NCBI RefSeq assembly: GCF_008704205.1
Contig: NZ_VXLC01000021.1
Span: forward strand, 62,001 to 126,000
DNA from: Nocardia colli
Lineage (GTDB): Bacteria > Actinomycetota > Actinomycetes > Mycobacteriales > Mycobacteriaceae
Direction: 5' to 3'
Length of the DNA stretch: 64,000 nucleotides
Within the stretch, counting starts at the first letter, position 1. Every line of letters starts with the position of its first letter. Of the stretch, positions 16,971-25,456 are shown piece by piece. The notes under the pieces were generated by a model. That model saw nothing but the letters and a program-made list of their open reading frames with translations, was not told the DNA's origin and made no database searches. Made by a program: the position numbers and the translations under genes.

Positions 16971-17981
16971 ATGTCATTGGGAATCATGGCGATCGGTTAT
17001 GCGCTGGGCACGCCGGTCCCGCTCGACGAGCTGGCGGCCAACGGCATCACCGACGACGCGAAGGTGCGGCAGTGGGGCTATCGCCGCCTGCATCGCGCAC
17101 CGGAGGAGGTCGGCCTGACCGACCTGGCCGTCAGGGCCGGAGAGACCGCCTTGCGGCGCGCCGGCGTCGAGGCCGGTGAGGTCGATCTGGTGATCCTGGC
17201 GATCACCGATATCGCCGAGTACCTGTACTGGGACGCCGCCGCCGCGGTGACAGGCCGCCTCGACGCCCGGCATGCGGAGGCGATGCTGCTCAGTCAGGCC
17301 TGCGGCGGCGGTGTAGCGGCCTTCGACGTCGTCGCCGGCAAGTTCGCCACCCACCCTCGATATCGGACCGCGCTGGTCATCGCCGCCAACCGCATCGCCG
17401 AAACCTATTGGGACCGAACTGAAACGAGCACCTCGCTGAGTTCGGACGGCGCTGCGGCGGCGGTCCTGCGGCGCGACCACCCGTCGTGCCGATGGCTGGC
17501 GACGGAGGTCGTCACCGACGGCCGCTACGCGGACTTCATGCGGATGGAGGCAGGCGGCGCCGCGCAACCGTTCACCGGTACCGAGCGGCCCACCATCCCC
17601 CCACTGATCGACCGTATGGACACCTTCTTCGACGGAAATGGCAGCGCCGCATTGGCGTTCGTCGATCGAATACACACCCGAAATCGTGACGTCGTCGAAC
17701 GCGCTTGCGCGAGTGCCGATGTCGCGATCGGTTCGATCGAACGGGTGCTGTACCTGCACGACAACGCCGGCGCCTTCGCCGATCTGGCCAAGGCGCTCGG
17801 CATCCCGCTCGACCGCACGAACCTCGAAATAGCCAGCGACCACGGCCATTTCGGCCCGGCCGATCAACTCCTGAGCCTGGAGCGGCTGCTGGCCACCGGC
17901 GAACTCGTCGCCAGCGACACCGTCGCCCTGCTGAGCATGGGCACCGGCATGCACTGGGCCTGCACCCTGCTCCGCATCTGA
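16971..17981 (+). CDS. KAS III-like acyltransferase (CerJ/ChlB type)
   Basis: 336 aa from ATG 16971, with GGAGGG upstream. Thiolase fold of the FabH group: active Cys111 in LLSQACGGG and His263 in LYLHDNAG. The usual FabH Asn region is replaced by SDHGHFGPADQLL with Asp298. A Cys-His-Asp set is typical of KAS III-like enzymes that transfer acyl groups instead of condensing them (CerJ and relatives). It lies directly before FkbH and its ACP, so it may take the acyl group from that ACP and pass it to a hydroxyl, amine or another carrier. Ordinary fatty-acid FabH is unlikely from both motif and context. Confidence 0.85.
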   Translation: MSLGIMAIGYALGTPVPLDELAANGITDDAKVRQWGYRRLHRAPEEVGLTDLAVRAGETALRRAGVEAGEVDLVILAITDIAEYLYWDAAAAVTGRLDARHAEAMLLSQACGGGVAAFDVVAGKFATHPRYRTALVIAANRIAETYWDRTETSTSLSSDGAAAAVLRRDHPSCRWLATEVVTDGRYADFMRMEAGGAAQPFTGTERPTIPPLIDRMDTFFDGNGSAALAFVDRIHTRNRDVVERACASADVAIGSIERVLYLHDNAGAFADLAKALGIPLDRTNLEIASDHGHFGPADQLLSLERLLATGELVASDTVALLSMGTGMHWACTLLRI

Positions 17982-18005
17982 TCGACAACGAAAGAGAGGA
18001 CGGTC

Positions 18006-19889
18006 GTGAACGACCTACTCGACCGCGCCCGGCGGCTGACCGAGCCGGGCGCCGAACCCGATCCCACGCTGGCCGCCGCGCTGGCACACACCCCCGACCT
18101 CGGCACCGCACGGGAGGCGGGCCGGCTGCTCGGACGCATCGATCCCACGCTGGTGACCAGTCCCGGCACGAAGCCCTACCCGCTGCGAGTAGCCGTCGCC
18201 TCCTCCTTCACCGCCGACAATGTGCTTCCGCTGCTGCGCATTTCGCTGCTCGCGGCGGGCATCGACGGCGAATTCCAGCTGGTCCCACCGGATCAGCTGC
18301 TCATGCAGCTCAGCGATCCGAATTCGCAACTGGCGCAGTCTGCACCCGATCTCACGGTGTGCCCGATCCATGAGGAGCTGTTCCTCCCCCGCGAGGCCGA
18401 CACCGCCGACCTCGACGCCGTTCGCGAACTTCTGGACCAGCGCCTCGACCTGTTCGGAGCGGCACTGTCGGACTTCGCGACCCGCACTGCCGGAACAGTT
18501 CTCGTGCACACCGTGCCGCTCCCGCAACCGCGCTGGCGAACCGTCAACGCCTACCGCTCACGCGCACGACTCGGCCGGGCCTGGCGCGAACTCAACAGCG
18601 GTCTGCTCGAACTCGCCGACCGCATCGACGGCGTCGGCGTGCTCGACCTGGAAATGCTGCTCACCGACGCCGCCGTCCCGCTGCGCGACGACCGCCTCTA
18701 CCGCTTCGGCAGCATGGCCTGGTCGCCCGCGGTCGAGCAACTCTTCGCCGGCCAGGTCGCCGCCTACGCGAGCGCACTGACCGGCCGATCGAAGAAGTGC
18801 CTGGTCCTCGATTTGGACAACACCCTGTGGGGCGGCGTGCTCGGCGACGACGGGCCGGAGAACATCGAGCTGGGTTCGCTGTATCCGGGCAATGCCTACA
18901 CCGAGCTGCAACGGGCGGCGCTCGGGCTGCGCGATCAGGGCGTGCTGCTCGCGGTGGCCAGCAAGAACGATCCGGACCTGGTGGCGCAGGTGCTCGCCGA
19001 GCATCCCGAAATGCTGGTCCACGCCGAGGATTTCGTCGCGATCAAGGCGAACTGGGAACCCAAGGACGGAAACCTGGCGGCGCTCGCCGCCGAGCTGAAC
19101 CTCGGACTCGACAGCCTGGTCTTCGCCGACGACTCGCCGTTCGAGTGTCAGCTCGTCGCCCGCTCCCTGCCGCAGGTCACGGTCGTGCCGATGACCGGAG
19201 ATCCGGCCGGGCACCTCGGCGCGCTGCTGGCCGGCGATCACTTCACCGTGCTGACGACGACCGACACCGATCGGGAGCGCACCGAGCTCTACCGAGCCAG
19301 GGTGCACCGGCAGGAGTGGACGCGCGGGCACTCCGCGCTCGACGGCTATCTGAGCGAACTCGGCATCGAGGTCACCGTCCGCCGCGCCGACGAGTATCTG
19401 CTGCCGCGCATCGTGCAACTCGGCGGCCGCACAAATCAATTCAATCTGGTCGGGCGCGCCCATTCGGCCCAGCAGTCCGGCCGCATGGCCGACTCCACCG
19501 ACCATGCGGTGCTCGGGTTCGAGGTCGGCGATCGGTTCGGTCGCGAGGGCATCGTCGGGGCGCTGTGGATCGCCAAGCACACCGACCATTGGCTCATCGA
19601 GAACGCGGTGATGAGCTGCCGGGTATTCGCGCGCGGCATCGAGTTCGCGGTGCTACAAACCGTGATCGACGAAGCGGCCGCGACCGGCGTGCCGCGGCTC
19701 GAAGCGGCCTTCCGCGACACCGGCCGCAACGGACCGGCCGAGAAATTCCTCGCCGACGCTGGTTTTGTTGCAGCCCAGCAGGATCCCGACGGTACCCAGC
19801 GCCTCGTCCTGCACCTCGACCCGCGTCCGGCCCTGTCCCCAGCGTGGATCTCGATCCACACCGACGAATCGATGAAGCCCCATGCCTGA
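18006..19889 (+). CDS. FkbH-like HAD-domain glyceryl-ACP synthase
   Basis: 627 aa from GTG 18006, preceded by GAGAGGA. An N-terminal SGNH-like region (VAVASSFTADNVLPLL, residues about 60-200) is followed by a HAD phosphatase domain with VLDLDNTLWGGVLGDDG (Asp269, Asp271), ASKND and VFADDSPFE, then a GNAT-like C-terminal region (about 410-600). FkbH proteins dephosphorylate 1,3-bisphosphoglycerate and load a glyceryl unit on an ACP. It overlaps the ACP gene by 8 bp. No acyl-ACP dehydrogenases for methoxymalonyl-ACP are present, so glyceryl or a derivative is probably used directly. Confidence 0.9.
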   Translation: MNDLLDRARRLTEPGAEPDPTLAAALAHTPDLGTAREAGRLLGRIDPTLVTSPGTKPYPLRVAVASSFTADNVLPLLRISLLAAGIDGEFQLVPPDQLLMQLSDPNSQLAQSAPDLTVCPIHEELFLPREADTADLDAVRELLDQRLDLFGAALSDFATRTAGTVLVHTVPLPQPRWRTVNAYRSRARLGRAWRELNSGLLELADRIDGVGVLDLEMLLTDAAVPLRDDRLYRFGSMAWSPAVEQLFAGQVAAYASALTGRSKKCLVLDLDNTLWGGVLGDDGPENIELGSLYPGNAYTELQRAALGLRDQGVLLAVASKNDPDLVAQVLAEHPEMLVHAEDFVAIKANWEPKDGNLAALAAELNLGLDSLVFADDSPFECQLVARSLPQVTVVPMTGDPAGHLGALLAGDHFTVLTTTDTDRERTELYRARVHRQEWTRGHSALDGYLSELGIEVTVRRADEYLLPRIVQLGGRTNQFNLVGRAHSAQQSGRMADSTDHAVLGFEVGDRFGREGIVGALWIAKHTDHWLIENAVMSCRVFARGIEFAVLQTVIDEAAATGVPRLEAAFRDTGRNGPAEKFLADAGFVAAQQDPDGTQRLVLHLDPRPALSPAWISIHTDESMKPHA

Positions 19890-20133
19890 TCTGAATACCG
19901 AACTCGCCCAGATGATTTCCACGGTCACCGACCTGCCGCCCGAGGCGATCACCGGTGAGCGCCGATTCGACGAGCTGGACAACTGGACCAGCCACACCGC
20001 GCTGCGCCTGTTCACCGCGCTGGAAGACCGCTTCGCGGTCCAGCTCTCGCTCAAGACCTACTTCCGCACCCCGACCGTCGCCGCGCTGGCCGAGCTGATC
20101 GAGAGCGCTCGCCCGGCTCCCGCGTCGCACTGA
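19882..20133 (+). CDS. Free-standing acyl carrier protein with unusual attachment motif
   Basis: 83 aa from ATG 19882. Four-helix ACP pattern with FDELDNWTSHTALRL where FkbH-linked ACPs have WDSLxxxxL. The attachment Ser (Ser37) is kept, but the conserved Asp before it is Thr and the Leu after it is His. The C-terminal TVAALAELI helix is typical. It is coupled to FkbH and is therefore its likely partner for the glyceryl unit. Confidence 0.8.
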   Translation: MPDLNTELAQMISTVTDLPPEAITGERRFDELDNWTSHTALRLFTALEDRFAVQLSLKTYFRTPTVAALAELIESARPAPASH

Positions 20134-20160
20134 CTTTCTCCGCAACGAATCGAGTTTCTT

Positions 20161-21966
20161 ATGTCGACAACGTCTGTCGCCTTACGACAGTCCCCGACCG
20201 CCGCGCACGCCTTCGTACGCCTCGCCGCCGATCTACCGGATCGTCCCGCCCTGCGGCAGGACGATTTCCAACTCAACTACCGCGAACTCGCCGCCCATGC
20301 CGGCGCGGTGGCCGCCTGGCTGCGCCGCGAAGGCATCGGCCGCGGCGATGTTGTTGCCACACTGATGGATCGATCCGTGCGCTGCATGGCCGGCGTACTC
20401 GGCGCGTGGGCCGTCGGCGCTGCGTACGTCCACCTCGAGGCGACCGATCCCGAGCCTCGACTGCGCGCGCTGCTCGACACCACCCGGGCGCGGGCCGTGC
20501 TCACCGATGCCCGAAACCGGCCCCGGCTCCCTGCGGACGCCCTGCCAGTACACGTTCTGGATGACGAGTATCCGACCGAAATCCTCGACATCGCACCGGG
20601 ACTCGATCGCGACGACGTCGCCTACCTGGTGTGCACGTCCGGCTCGACCGGAACGCCTAAAGCGGTCCAAGTATCGCATCGCGCGTTGCTCAACTACTGC
20701 GCGGCGTTCTGGGAGCGAGTGAGTCTCCCATCGATGGAAAGCTTCGGTCTCGCTACGACTTTCGCCGCCGACCTCGGCAAGGTGTCGGTCTACGGCGCAC
20801 TGCTGTCCGGCGCCAGGCTCGACGTATATCCCAGGGACACAACACTCGATCCGATCGCGCTTGCCGCGGATCTGGCCGCGCATCCCGTCGATTGCCTCAC
20901 CTATACCCCGTCCCAGCTCGAGGCTCTGGCCGCCGAGGGTGATCTCGCCGCGCTGCTGCCGAAGCGCGTACTGGTGGTCGCGGGCGAGGCGTTTCCGCCG
21001 CGCCTGGCCGCCGCGATCCTGCGGGTGCGCCCAGACCTGGAGGTGCACAACGGATATGGCCCGTCCGAGGCCACCATCCTGGCGACCATGCACCGCGTCT
21101 CCGGTGCGGACGCGGATCGCCCCCGGGTCCCGGTCGGCACGCCGCTCAACGGCGTGCGCGGCGTCGTCCTCGACGACGACCTCGGCCCGGTGCCGGACGG
21201 CACCCCCGGCACCCTGTACCTCGGTGGCGAGTGCGTGGCCCTGGGCTACCTCGGTGACCCCGCGCGCACCGACGCCAAATTCCTCCGGCTCGATGACTCC
21301 GGTGACCGGTTCTACTGCACCGACGACCTGGTGATCCGTGAACCCGACGGCACGCTCGACTACCTGGGTCGCGCCGACCGGCAGATCAAGATCCGCGGCA
21401 ATCGGGTCGAACCGGGGGAAGTCGAAGTCGCACTGCTGGATTCGCCCGGCGTACGGCAGGCGGTCGTCACCGGCGAACGCGCGCAACCACAGCAGCCGCT
21501 CGAACTGGTCGCCTATGTAGTCGGCAATGTGCAACCCGCGGAACTGATTCGAGCGTTGCGCGCCACGCTGCCATCGGCGCTGGTGCCGAGCCGGATCGTG
21601 CCGGTGCCACACATTCCCGTCACCCCGAACGGCAAAGCCGACTTCACCGCGCTGCACGCGCTCGCCGATCCAGATCCGATCCGCGCGACGGATCCGCCGC
21701 GCACCCCGACCGAGCAGCTGATCGCCCGGCTGTGGAGCGAGGTGCTCGGCCGCGCCGATATCGGGCGGGACGAGCGGTTCATGGAGATCGGCGGGGATTC
21801 GTTCAAGGCGCTGACCGTGTTCGCGCGCCTGCGGCGGCACTATCCGGCGCTGGTCATCGCGCAGATCTACGCGCACGCCTGCATCGCCGATCTGGCTGCC
21901 GCGCTGGACGGACCCACCGCCGCCGTCCCGGACGCGGGCCGGGCCGTCACGGTCATCGAGCTATGA
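20161..21966 (+). CDS. Free-standing A-PCP protein with atypical substrate pocket
   Basis: 601 aa from ATG 20161. A-domain motifs: LVCTSGSTGTPKAV (A3), NGYGPSE (A5), YCTDD (A7, YRTGD degenerate), GRADRQIKIRGNRVE (A8), NGKADF (A10). Carrier RFMEIGGDSFKAL with Ser547. At the A4 position the usual FDxS is replaced by FAADLGKVSVYG, so the Asp that binds the alpha-amino group is not in its normal place. By eye the pocket runs A-A-G-T-V-A-G-I-L. This suggests a substrate without a normal alpha-amino group (beta-amino, hydroxy or other carboxylic acid), but I cannot name it. It is coupled by ATGA to the ATP-grasp gene. Confidence 0.88.
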   Translation: MSTTSVALRQSPTAAHAFVRLAADLPDRPALRQDDFQLNYRELAAHAGAVAAWLRREGIGRGDVVATLMDRSVRCMAGVLGAWAVGAAYVHLEATDPEPRLRALLDTTRARAVLTDARNRPRLPADALPVHVLDDEYPTEILDIAPGLDRDDVAYLVCTSGSTGTPKAVQVSHRALLNYCAAFWERVSLPSMESFGLATTFAADLGKVSVYGALLSGARLDVYPRDTTLDPIALAADLAAHPVDCLTYTPSQLEALAAEGDLAALLPKRVLVVAGEAFPPRLAAAILRVRPDLEVHNGYGPSEATILATMHRVSGADADRPRVPVGTPLNGVRGVVLDDDLGPVPDGTPGTLYLGGECVALGYLGDPARTDAKFLRLDDSGDRFYCTDDLVIREPDGTLDYLGRADRQIKIRGNRVEPGEVEVALLDSPGVRQAVVTGERAQPQQPLELVAYVVGNVQPAELIRALRATLPSALVPSRIVPVPHIPVTPNGKADFTALHALADPDPIRATDPPRTPTEQLIARLWSEVLGRADIGRDERFMEIGGDSFKALTVFARLRRHYPALVIAQIYAHACIADLAAALDGPTAAVPDAGRAVTVIEL

Positions 21967-23264
21967 GCGGCGCGCGTCCGACCCTGGTGGTCGCGTACGA
22001 CGAGGGCGCCGCGCACCCCGGCGATATCGCCGTCGGGCTGGCGGGGTGGGCGAACTGTGTCTTCGTCGCCGAGCCGAACGAGCACACCCGCACGATGGAA
22101 CCCCTACTGTCCCAATTCGGTTCGGTGCTGTGGGCGGACTCGGTCGCGCTCGCCGCCGACGCGGTGCGCGCGCACAAGCCGGACGGCGTGGTCACCTACA
22201 CCGAACGCGGACTCGGTCTCGCGGTCGAACTGGCCGACGCGCTCGGACTGCCGTTCCACGACCGACCGACCTTCGCCGCGCTGACCGACAAGTGGGAGCA
22301 GCGAGAAGCGTTGCGGCACGCGGGTGTCGACGCCGTGCGCTGTCACCGCATCGATGCGGAATCCGACTGGCCGGCTGCCGTCGCCGCGACCGGACTCCCC
22401 GCCGTGCTCAAACCGGTGCACGGCGGCGGCAGCCGCAACACCTTCTACATCGACGACGCGGACACCGGACTCGAGCTGACCCGGGCGCTGCTGGCGCAGT
22501 CCCGGCCCGGCCTGGTCGCCGGGGGCACGCTCGTGCTCGAGGAGTATCTGGTCGGCCGCGACTGCGCACCGTTCGGCGACTACGTCTCGATCGAGAGCGT
22601 CGTACAGCACGGCGAGATCCGGGATCTGGCTGTCACCGGCAAGTTTCCGATGGTGCCGCCGTTCCGCGAGACCGGCCGGTTCTGGCCGTCGCCGCTCACC
22701 CCGGACGAGGACGAGCAGGTGCGCGCGCTGGCCCGGCAGGCCGTCGAGGCGCTCGGCGTGGTCACCGGCCTCACCCACACCGAGGTCAAGCTCACCCCGC
22801 AGGGCCCGCGGCTGATCGAGGTCAACGGCCGGCTCGGCGGCGGCATCAACGAACTCGCCCGGCGCGCACTGGGATTGGATCTGATCGAGCTGGCAGGTCG
22901 CGTCGCGATCGGCGAATCGGTCAGCCTGCCACCGGTTTACCGGGGACGGGCCTACTACCAACTGTTCCATCCCGCACCGCGCCAGGCCGCGACCCTGGTC
23001 GCCATCGAAGGCGTGGACGACATCAAGGCGCTGTCCGGCGTCACCCTGCACCGGCCGTATGTCCGGCCCGGCACCCCGCTGCCGGGCGGGGTGGAGACCA
23101 GGGAGATGGACATCGTGATGGGCGAGGCGCACGACATCGGCGAATTGGCCGTCATCGCAAAGCAAGTCGAGTCGACCCTGCGCTACCGATTCGACTTTCC
23201 GGCCACGCCGGACGCACCGGCACGAACCTGCACAGTCACCGCGGCGGAATTGGGGCGGTTGTGA
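21963..23264 (+). CDS. ATP-grasp carboxylate-amine ligase
   Basis: 433 aa from ATG 21963 (ATGA overlap). N-terminal Rossmann-like PreATP-grasp segment; ATP-binding lid LPAVLKPVHGGGSRNTF (about 140-156), then LVLEEYLVGRD, and metal-binding HTEVKLTPQGPRLIEVNGRLGGG (about 278-300). The layout is that of BacD-like L-amino-acid ligases, which couple a carboxylate to an amine via an acyl phosphate. Inside an NRPS operon it probably forms one amide bond off the assembly line or makes a dipeptide-like building block. Confidence 0.88.
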   Translation: MSGARPTLVVAYDEGAAHPGDIAVGLAGWANCVFVAEPNEHTRTMEPLLSQFGSVLWADSVALAADAVRAHKPDGVVTYTERGLGLAVELADALGLPFHDRPTFAALTDKWEQREALRHAGVDAVRCHRIDAESDWPAAVAATGLPAVLKPVHGGGSRNTFYIDDADTGLELTRALLAQSRPGLVAGGTLVLEEYLVGRDCAPFGDYVSIESVVQHGEIRDLAVTGKFPMVPPFRETGRFWPSPLTPDEDEQVRALARQAVEALGVVTGLTHTEVKLTPQGPRLIEVNGRLGGGINELARRALGLDLIELAGRVAIGESVSLPPVYRGRAYYQLFHPAPRQAATLVAIEGVDDIKALSGVTLHRPYVRPGTPLPGGVETREMDIVMGEAHDIGELAVIAKQVESTLRYRFDFPATPDAPARTCTVTAAELGRL

Positions 23265-23287
23265 CCACGCTACGGAAGGATTCCTCG

Positions 23288-24820
23288 ATGAACGACAGCA
23301 TTGCGGCACCCGAAGAGGTCTTCGCCACCATCTGGCAGGAGGTGTTGCAGGTCGACCACGTCGGCCCGGACGACGACTTCTTCTCTCTCGGTGGCGATTC
23401 CCTGCTCGCGCTCAAAGTGCTCGGCGCGGCGCAGGAGCAGGGGCTGGCGCTGACCCTGATCGACCTGTTCCGCAATCCGACCCCGCGCGGGGCCTGCGCG
23501 GCACTCGGCACCGCCGCCGCGGCCCCGGCCGGTGCCGATGATCTGCTGTCGCTGCTGGATCGCGCGCGGCTGCCCGATGATGTCGAACAGGCTTATCCGG
23601 CGGCGCGGCTGCAACTCGGGCTCATCCACGAAAGTCTCATGAGTGACGGGGCGTTCTATCTCGACGTCGTCTCTCGCACAGTGCAACGCCCGCTGGATCC
23701 CGCGGTGCTGCGGCAAGCGCTGGATCTGCTGTCCGCACGACATCCGGTGCTGCGCATGCGATTCGACCTGGCCAACTTCAGCGAGCCGATGCAGCTGGTG
23801 CAGCGGTCCGCGCCGATTCCGCTCACCACCGCTGATCACCAAGAACTCGACGACACGGTGAAAACCCAACGCTACGAACAGATCATGGCCGATCTCGGCC
23901 AGCCGTTCGATCCGGAGACCGCGCCGCTGGTCCGCGTGCACGCCGCTGCCACCGGCGCACAGACCTTCGCACTGTCCTACTCGTTCCATCACGCGATCCT
24001 GGACGGCTGGAGTGAGGCGGTGTTCTGCAACGAACTCGTCCGCACCTACGCCGGCCTGCTCGACGGCCAACCGCCGGAATTCCCGGAGCCGGTGCCGTAT
24101 TCGGAGTTCATCCGGCTCGAACGCGAAGCCATCCAGGCAACCGACTCCGCGGACCTGTTCCGGGAACTACTCGGCACCATCCCCGATCCGGAGCCCGGTA
24201 CCGGAATCCCGGTGCATCGCAAGGTGAGTGCCGCCGTGCCCGCCGACGACGCCCGGCGGCTCGAGGAGTTGTCCGCGCAGTGGGGCCTGCCGCTGAAAAG
24301 CCTGCTGCTGGCCGCCAATTGCGCCGCGATCGGCACGGTCTGGCACACCGACACCCCGGTGGTCGGGCTGTTGCTCAACGGTCGCCCGGAACGCGCCGGG
24401 TCCGACGTCACCCTCGGCCTGTTCCTCAACCAATTACCGCTGCGCCTCGAACTGTCCGGCCGCGACTGGCAAGACGCGGCCCGCCGGGCGTTCGACGCCG
24501 AGAACCGGCTCCTGGCCCACCGCCGCTTCCCGCACTCCGAGGTCCGCAAACTACTCGGCGGCGACCCCTACGACGTCATGTTCAACTACGTCCACTTCCA
24601 CCCCCGCGACGAACTCCTCGCCGCCGGCCTCATCGCCGCCGAAGAAGACATGCGCGACCACACCAGCCTCCCCGTCCGCGTCGAACTCCTGGACGACCGC
24701 CGCGGCCACGGCCTAAGCGTCCACGTCACCGCCGACACCACCCGCTTCGGCGACGACCTCCCCACCCGCCTCCTGAAAGCACTCCTCCACGAAATCCACG
24801 ACCTCTCCCGGCCGATGTAG
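23288..24820 (+). CDS. Terminal PCP-condensation (PCP-C) protein
   Basis: 510 aa from ATG 23288, chosen for GGAAGGA 8 bp upstream; a GTG at 23261 that overlaps the ATP-grasp stop is the alternative. Carrier domain at residues 5-75 with DDFFSLGGDSLLAL, Ser38. Then a condensation domain about 100-510 with FHHAILDGWSE (His234, His235, Asp239) and a downstream VGLLLNGRPER motif typical of C domains. No A or TE domain. A PCP followed by a C domain at the operon end suggests release by condensation with a free amine or with a residue held on another protein. Confidence 0.88.
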   Translation: MNDSIAAPEEVFATIWQEVLQVDHVGPDDDFFSLGGDSLLALKVLGAAQEQGLALTLIDLFRNPTPRGACAALGTAAAAPAGADDLLSLLDRARLPDDVEQAYPAARLQLGLIHESLMSDGAFYLDVVSRTVQRPLDPAVLRQALDLLSARHPVLRMRFDLANFSEPMQLVQRSAPIPLTTADHQELDDTVKTQRYEQIMADLGQPFDPETAPLVRVHAAATGAQTFALSYSFHHAILDGWSEAVFCNELVRTYAGLLDGQPPEFPEPVPYSEFIRLEREAIQATDSADLFRELLGTIPDPEPGTGIPVHRKVSAAVPADDARRLEELSAQWGLPLKSLLLAANCAAIGTVWHTDTPVVGLLLNGRPERAGSDVTLGLFLNQLPLRLELSGRDWQDAARRAFDAENRLLAHRRFPHSEVRKLLGGDPYDVMFNYVHFHPRDELLAAGLIAAEEDMRDHTSLPVRVELLDDRRGHGLSVHVTADTTRFGDDLPTRLLKALLHEIHDLSRPM

Positions 24821-24845
24821 GGGGACGCCTGGCTCCGGTCAACCG

Positions 24846-25157
24846 TTGTCGGTCGTTCCAGATGACGTCCGACAAGTCGGCACTTACGTCTATGCCCTCG
24901 CCGATACGCTCAAGGGCGCGCTCGGCAACGTCGCGCGTGATGTCGAGGCCCTGACGACCGGAAGTTGGACTGGTGTCGCATCCACCGGGTTCAGCACCGG
25001 CTGGAATGAGATCAACACGGGCGGCGAGCAGATCATCGACGCACTGACGGGACTCGCCGAGAAACTCGGCGTCACGGCTGACACATACCAGCACCGCGAC
25101 CAGTCCAATGCCGACGCGTTGTCGGCGTCCAGCCTCAACCTGCCACCAGTGCAATGA
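24846..25157 (+). CDS. WXG100-family T7SS protein
   Basis: 103 aa from TTG 24846, only 25 bp after the PCP-C stop; a TTG start is required because no ATG or GTG lies in frame before the helix. Helix-turn-helix hairpin with the WXG motif in GSWTGVAST (about residues 39-47) and a long amphipathic second helix. Small secreted partner proteins of this family form helical hairpin dimers recognised by ESX machines. It overlaps the next WXG100 gene by ATGA. Confidence 0.8.
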   Translation: MSVVPDDVRQVGTYVYALADTLKGALGNVARDVEALTTGSWTGVASTGFSTGWNEINTGGEQIIDALTGLAEKLGVTADTYQHRDQSNADALSASSLNLPPVQ

Positions 25158-25456
25158 CCGACCAATTCACTGTCGACCTTCAAGAGCTCGAGCAGATCAT
25201 AGCTCGGCTGTCCGGTCTCGCTGGTTTCATCGCCGAACATCTCGATGAAATCGACGACAAGATAGCAACCCTGCGTGGTACCGGATGGGAAGGAGTTGCC
25301 GCACAGGCATATTCGGAGGCCCATGAGCAGTGGATCGAGGGAGCACGGGAATTCACTGACGGCATCCGAGACATGAGTGATGCTGCCAAATCCGCGCACA
25401 CTGCGTACACCGAGGCCGCGGACACCAACACCAAGATGATGCGGAGTGGGTCCTAG
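25154..25456 (+). CDS. WXG100-family T7SS protein
   Basis: 100 aa from ATG 25154. The WXG motif lies in GTGWEGVAAQAY (about 42-53), between two long helices, and the C-terminal helix is rich in Ala. With the preceding gene it gives a likely heterodimer pair. It abuts the following gene with no gap (TAG 25454-25456, ATG 25457), so the pair and the toxin-like protein are probably made and secreted together. Confidence 0.85.
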   Translation: MTDQFTVDLQELEQIIARLSGLAGFIAEHLDEIDDKIATLRGTGWEGVAAQAYSEAHEQWIEGAREFTDGIRDMSDAAKSAHTAYTEAADTNTKMMRSGS

